A stretch of 64,000 nucleotides of DNA, from positions 5,518,001-5,582,000 of the forward strand of contig JABRWF010000001.1 of NCBI GenBank assembly GCA_018343915.1. Reading direction: 5' to 3'. The stretch comes from Agroathelia rolfsii. Lineage: Eukaryota; Basidiomycota; Agaricomycetes; Amylocorticiales; Amylocorticiaceae. Below the pieces are notes generated by a model. It was not told where the DNA came from, did not search any database, and worked only from the letters and a program-made list of their open reading frames with translations. How positions within the stretch are numbered: the stretch's first letter is position 1; the number at the start of each line of letters is the position of its first letter. A program made the position numbers and the translations under genes. This document shows positions 60,601 to 64,000 of this stretch, in pieces.

Positions 60601-61947
60601 ATCCTCTCCAGGTCCGTGGCGGCCAGTAGCTCGTTCAGGGGGAAATCCTTCATGAGGAGGTTGTATTTGTGCACTATAATTTGTTAATAAACGTTATGAC
60701 TACATGGACTGGGGCCCACCTTTGTCTGTTGCATCCTTGAGGCCGGTATCAGCGATAAAACTAACGGTGGCTAGGAAACGTTTTGCGTTCCGCAGACAAT
60801 CCATGACCATGTTAACCTCCTCGCTATGCAACTGGTTTTCGATGCCCTCCAGCGCCCGTTCTACACTCAACCAGAAGTTGATTTCTTGCGAAGCCGTGCC
60901 CGATGATACGTCCCGCGATAGTTTCGTCACAGCCTGGATGGACTTGATCCACCCGTTCACGTGGGCGTGTAGGGCATTGAGGAAGTTGCTGTCTGTGAGC
61001 AGTTTGGTAGGGATATCAGAGATATTGGGTCTGCGGCCCGCGGCCTGTGCTTGTTCAACGGCCCGTTGGATAATGGGGTGAATTACTAGATGAATCTCGG
61101 GGATCTCAACATTTTGCTGAAGATGTAAGAGGGAGAGCTCGAGTTCGGCAAACTTTTTCTTTGTCATTGGTATTCCTGAGGAGAGGGAGGAATAAATACA
61201 TGGAAAGGAAATAAATAGATTCTGCCCACCCATCTTGCTGTCACCGCCTTCTTTAGCACCTCCCCGAGCACCGACAAACGCATCGAACCAAGGCTTGATA
61301 CCGCTGCTGACGACAGCATGCAAGCTTTCGTAGGGAGTTTCATCGCCTCCAAAGAGATTGAGGATGTGAAGTTGCGTGGCAAGTGGCGAGACCATATCTA
61401 GCACGGGCCCTCTTTTGATGAGAGCGAGACTGGTTACATGTCTGGGCGAGTAGGACAGATGCGAAGCAAGCTGATAGGTGTACGTCGGCAGCGATCCCTC
61501 TAATGGAGATCAGGACCAGGAGCATATCGGCAGCCAGACGAAGCAATGGTTACCTTCCTCGGACTCTTCCCTGACTTTAATGATATAGATCACGCTTCCG
61601 CCTTCAGAGGCGAAACGGGTGACGCGTTCCTCGAATTCATCATCGAATACAGAATCGAGCTCTTCTGGCTGTGCGCCGAGGACGGGTGGCAGGAGGGAGG
61701 TCAGATATTGGCGAAACAGGGATGTATCGAAGGCGACAGTGGTCGACGGCTCGAGTTCGTGGATGCCATTGCCATTTGTGAGGGCGTGGGGGAGGCCATT
61801 TATGTCTGGTGAGGTCATGTCTGGCCAATCGGGGCTCGTGGGTGTTGTGAGCAGGGGAGGATGCGCCGTGTATGCGCCGTCGTATTCGTCGTCGTCGTCG
61901 CCGTCGTAGTCACTGTCGTCGCTGGCGGCTAACGGGCCCTTGGACAC
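57620..61947 (-). CDS. Cytoplasmic dynein heavy chain, tail region only
   Basis: About 13 exons give roughly 1,200 residues of dynein heavy chain N-terminal tail (DHC_N1). Landmarks are [158 protein letters not shown] and [20 protein letters not shown]. The last matches the human ELEQHSVD region just before the linker. There the gene reads into G-rich [15 protein letters not shown] and stops at 57620. Full heavy chains have over 4,000 residues; no linker or AAA exon follows in the next 7 kb. The tail normally dimerises and binds intermediate chains. The upstream end is uncertain: 61947 is GTG, the first in-frame ATG is 61818, or a further 5' exon exists. Confidence 0.85.
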
Positions 61948-62364
61948 TACTAATGGCGCGCCATGTGTTTCCGCGACACGGTCTCGTGCTCACTTCAGGC
62001 GGAGATCTAATTTCACATGTCGGAGTTTACACGCAGGCGGTTCGTGCGACGTCCATGGCTCACTGGCACTGGCACTGGCACTGGCACGGTCGTGTATGAT
62101 GCTGCTCTCCGTGTCTGCTCTCTAGATTGATATCATTGCTGCTGGCATCCCTTTTACCATCTGGTTATTTCCCTGGTTATCATATCTGAAGAGGTAAACT
62201 TGTTTGCTCCATCACGATCCACGGGGCGCTGCATACAGACAGTAGTAGTAAAGGACTCTGCGCTCCAGATCCGCACACATTATAATAAATAATGCTTCGT
62301 CGTCCCTCTTACCTGTCTCTCATCCATCGAGCACGCCTGGTCTGACTAAAGACCATTCAGGATC
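61948..62364. other. Divergent promoter space with a hexamer repeat
   Basis: Head-to-head gap between the dynein tail gene and the next gene. Contains four tandem CACTGG units (about 62061-62086) and AT-rich sequence near 62280. A 5' dynein exon may hide here, since an ATGGACGTCGC lies on the minus strand near 62056, but I could not splice it in frame. Confidence 0.45.
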
Positions 62365-63588
62365 ATGAGCGAACTCCCTCCCTTTCGCGTGCACCACAGG
62401 CACCGTGCTCCCAAACCCCCACGCAAGTCTAGCACCAAGACTACAGCGCCCACAAACCTCGCGCCGGCTGGCCCCTCGACATCCGTCTACTCGACGTCAT
62501 CAGCCCAAAATTCTACCAACACAAGCACGCCAATGCCATCGTCATCTATATCGCTGACACCAGGCGTGTCCATGCCATCATTCCCAGGCCCCTCACTCAC
62601 CTACACATCCGCCCTCATGCGAAGCGCTACGGAGATCATCGATCAGGGTCCGAATCTATTCCAGCCCACCTCGGAAGAGAGCTTTGAACAGAGTCTCATG
62701 GCAGGCGGTTATGGTGTATACGTAAGTCGGCCCTGAATCCTCTCCTCAATCTTATCCAGATGCATTAAATATCAGAACCCACCTTTTTAGCGCACAATGG
62801 AATGGAGCGGAAACCAGAATCCCGTCACGGTAAAGCCACCGCCGCCTGATAACTCGCCGGTGCCGCCGCCACCAGCGGTCGAGCTAAGCAGCCGCGAACT
62901 TCGCAAGCGCGCTCGATTGTCGGCCTTCTTCCCTTCTAATTCAATACCCTCAACATCGTCTCACCATACGACAGCGACGGATAGCACGTCCGGCACAACT
63001 AATGCACGAGGTCGTCCGAGAGCAGGGCCGTCTTCTCCATCTAAAACTCGCAAGAAGAGACTGGAGGAAGACACACGGCCGTCTACTACGCTGGAAAGGA
63101 GGCCAAATTGGCCAGATGTCGAATTCCCATGGGCGATGCGTCTTGCCGAACGACGGCGGTGGTTAGACCGACAACGAGAGGAGAATATGAAATGGATCGA
63201 GAAATATCTCGAGAGTCAATCCGAAGACGACCTAGAGGATGAAGAGCTAGACGAGGCCATCTACCAACAATCGGAATACGATGTTCACGGTTTGGGAGGC
63301 ATTTACAGTGGATCCAATCCGAGAAGGATCGATGCTTTCTCGTCGGGATCACCAAGCAGGGATTTTACACCTCGCTCGGTGACACAGACACCGGAACCAC
63401 CACCACCATCATCCCCCACGACTGTTGGTCCAGGCACGACAAAACGTGAAGCTAGTTCCAGCTCAGGCAATTCTCCTCAACAGGATGATGCCAAGGCGGC
63501 CTTGATTCTGACGAATTTTGCGCGTTCGCTACGGCGTAAACGTGAACGATCAACACAGCAATCATCCGTTTCGCCTCGACTTGTATAG
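62365..63588 (+). CDS. Unrecognised low-complexity protein
   Basis: ATG at 62365: MSELPPFRVHHRHRAPKPPR, a basic start followed by a Ser/Thr/Pro-rich stretch, then TYTSALMRSATEIIDQGPNL and GGYGVY. The GTAAGT...TTTTTAG intron joins RTMEWSGNQNPVTVKPPPPD in frame. Exon 2 has LSSRELRKRARLSAFFPSNS, a likely nuclear basic patch PSKTRKKRLEED, a helix FPWAMRLAERRRWLDRQREE with NMKWIEKYLES, acidic SEDDLEDEELDEA, more Ser/Pro, and ALILTNFARSLRRKRERS before the stop at 63588. About 385 residues, no signal peptide or membrane span; probably nuclear and mostly disordered. Family not recognised. Confidence 0.6.
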
Positions 63589-64000
63589 CTCTTTCGATTC
63601 GTACATTTCATTGTATGCCTATTTATCGTGTGCACAGATGTTACAAGATGTAGGAGCTGATAGCAAGCTGTTTTCGTACTCATCTCATCTCCCCCTCCTC
63701 AACCGACTCAATACCTATCACGTCTTGGATATCAAACTCCACACTGTGGTATTGCGTTCAATTTTGGGATTGAATCGCAGCCCAGTCCTCCTTACCACAG
63801 CATGACCATGAGCAGACTTTTTCCATCTATATCCAGTCTACGGATATGCAGCATTTTTTTTTTCCTTCCTTTTTTTCGTTCTCGTTGTCGATGTAATGCT
63901 TGTATTTGCTTTCTGTATCATAATATTCCATCTCACAAACTGGAATGTTAGAGTACCGTTTCCCACTTGATCATATTCTTCTTGCGCAATACAGGTGGGT
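63589..64000. other. 3' flank at the right edge
   Basis: Downstream region of the last gene with a T-rich stretch near 63855-63880. The plus-strand frame reaching into it is not supported as a gene. Confidence 0.4.

Overview
This is a eukaryotic, fungal window. Genes are split by many short GT-AG introns of about 45-90 bases, intergenic spaces are short, and the families present are typical of mushroom-forming basidiomycetes (Agaricomycetes): DUF6534 membrane proteins, F-box-like/LRR proteins, HAM1-like proteins, small secreted thaumatin-like 'glycopeptides', a CBM1-bearing esterase and a fruit-body lectin. The lectin at 34.3 kb closely resembles the bolete (Boletus/Xerocomus type) lectins as I remember them, so Boletales is my best guess. 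I ran no database searches. Exon models were read by eye from splice motifs and frame continuity.

Layout. 1-12 kb: four copies of one DUF6534-type multi-helix membrane gene, two on each strand pointing away from a repeat-rich centre at 5.1-7.1 kb. Two copies carry visible damage. 12-14.2 kb: a LENG1-like nuclear protein gene, then a 463-bp non-autonomous DNA transposon with 39-bp inverted ends and a 3-bp target duplication. 14.9-19.9 kb: a tandem F-box pair and an unrecognised three-exon gene. 20.3-23.3 kb: a HAM1-like gene. 23.9-30.4 kb: four tandem genes for small secreted cysteine-rich proteins, with relics between them. 30.4-34.3 kb: mostly gene-free, with a decayed second copy of the transposon core. 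34.3-40 kb: fruit-body lectin, a second kind of F-box gene and its pseudogene. 40.2-43.8 kb: the XPF/Rad1 repair endonuclease. 44-48.5 kb: a glutaminase-A-type GPI-anchored protein and, facing away from it, the decayed C-terminal end of a second copy. 48.9-50.6 kb: a third F-box gene. 54.2-55.4 kb: a CE1 esterase with a cellulose-binding tail. 57.6-61.9 kb: a cytoplasmic dynein heavy chain gene that encodes only the tail. 62.4-63.6 kb: an unrecognised low-complexity protein.

The genes do not form one pathway. The window mixes conserved housekeeping genes (XPF, LENG1-like, HAM1-like, dynein tail) with fast-evolving families that grew by local duplication and then decayed (DUF6534, F-box, secreted cysteine-rich proteins, glutaminase). 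The observation most worth pursuing is the dynein heavy chain that stops just before the linker and motor. Also notable are the mirrored DUF6534 cluster, the transposon family, and long G-tracts that occur only in tail-to-tail intergenic gaps.
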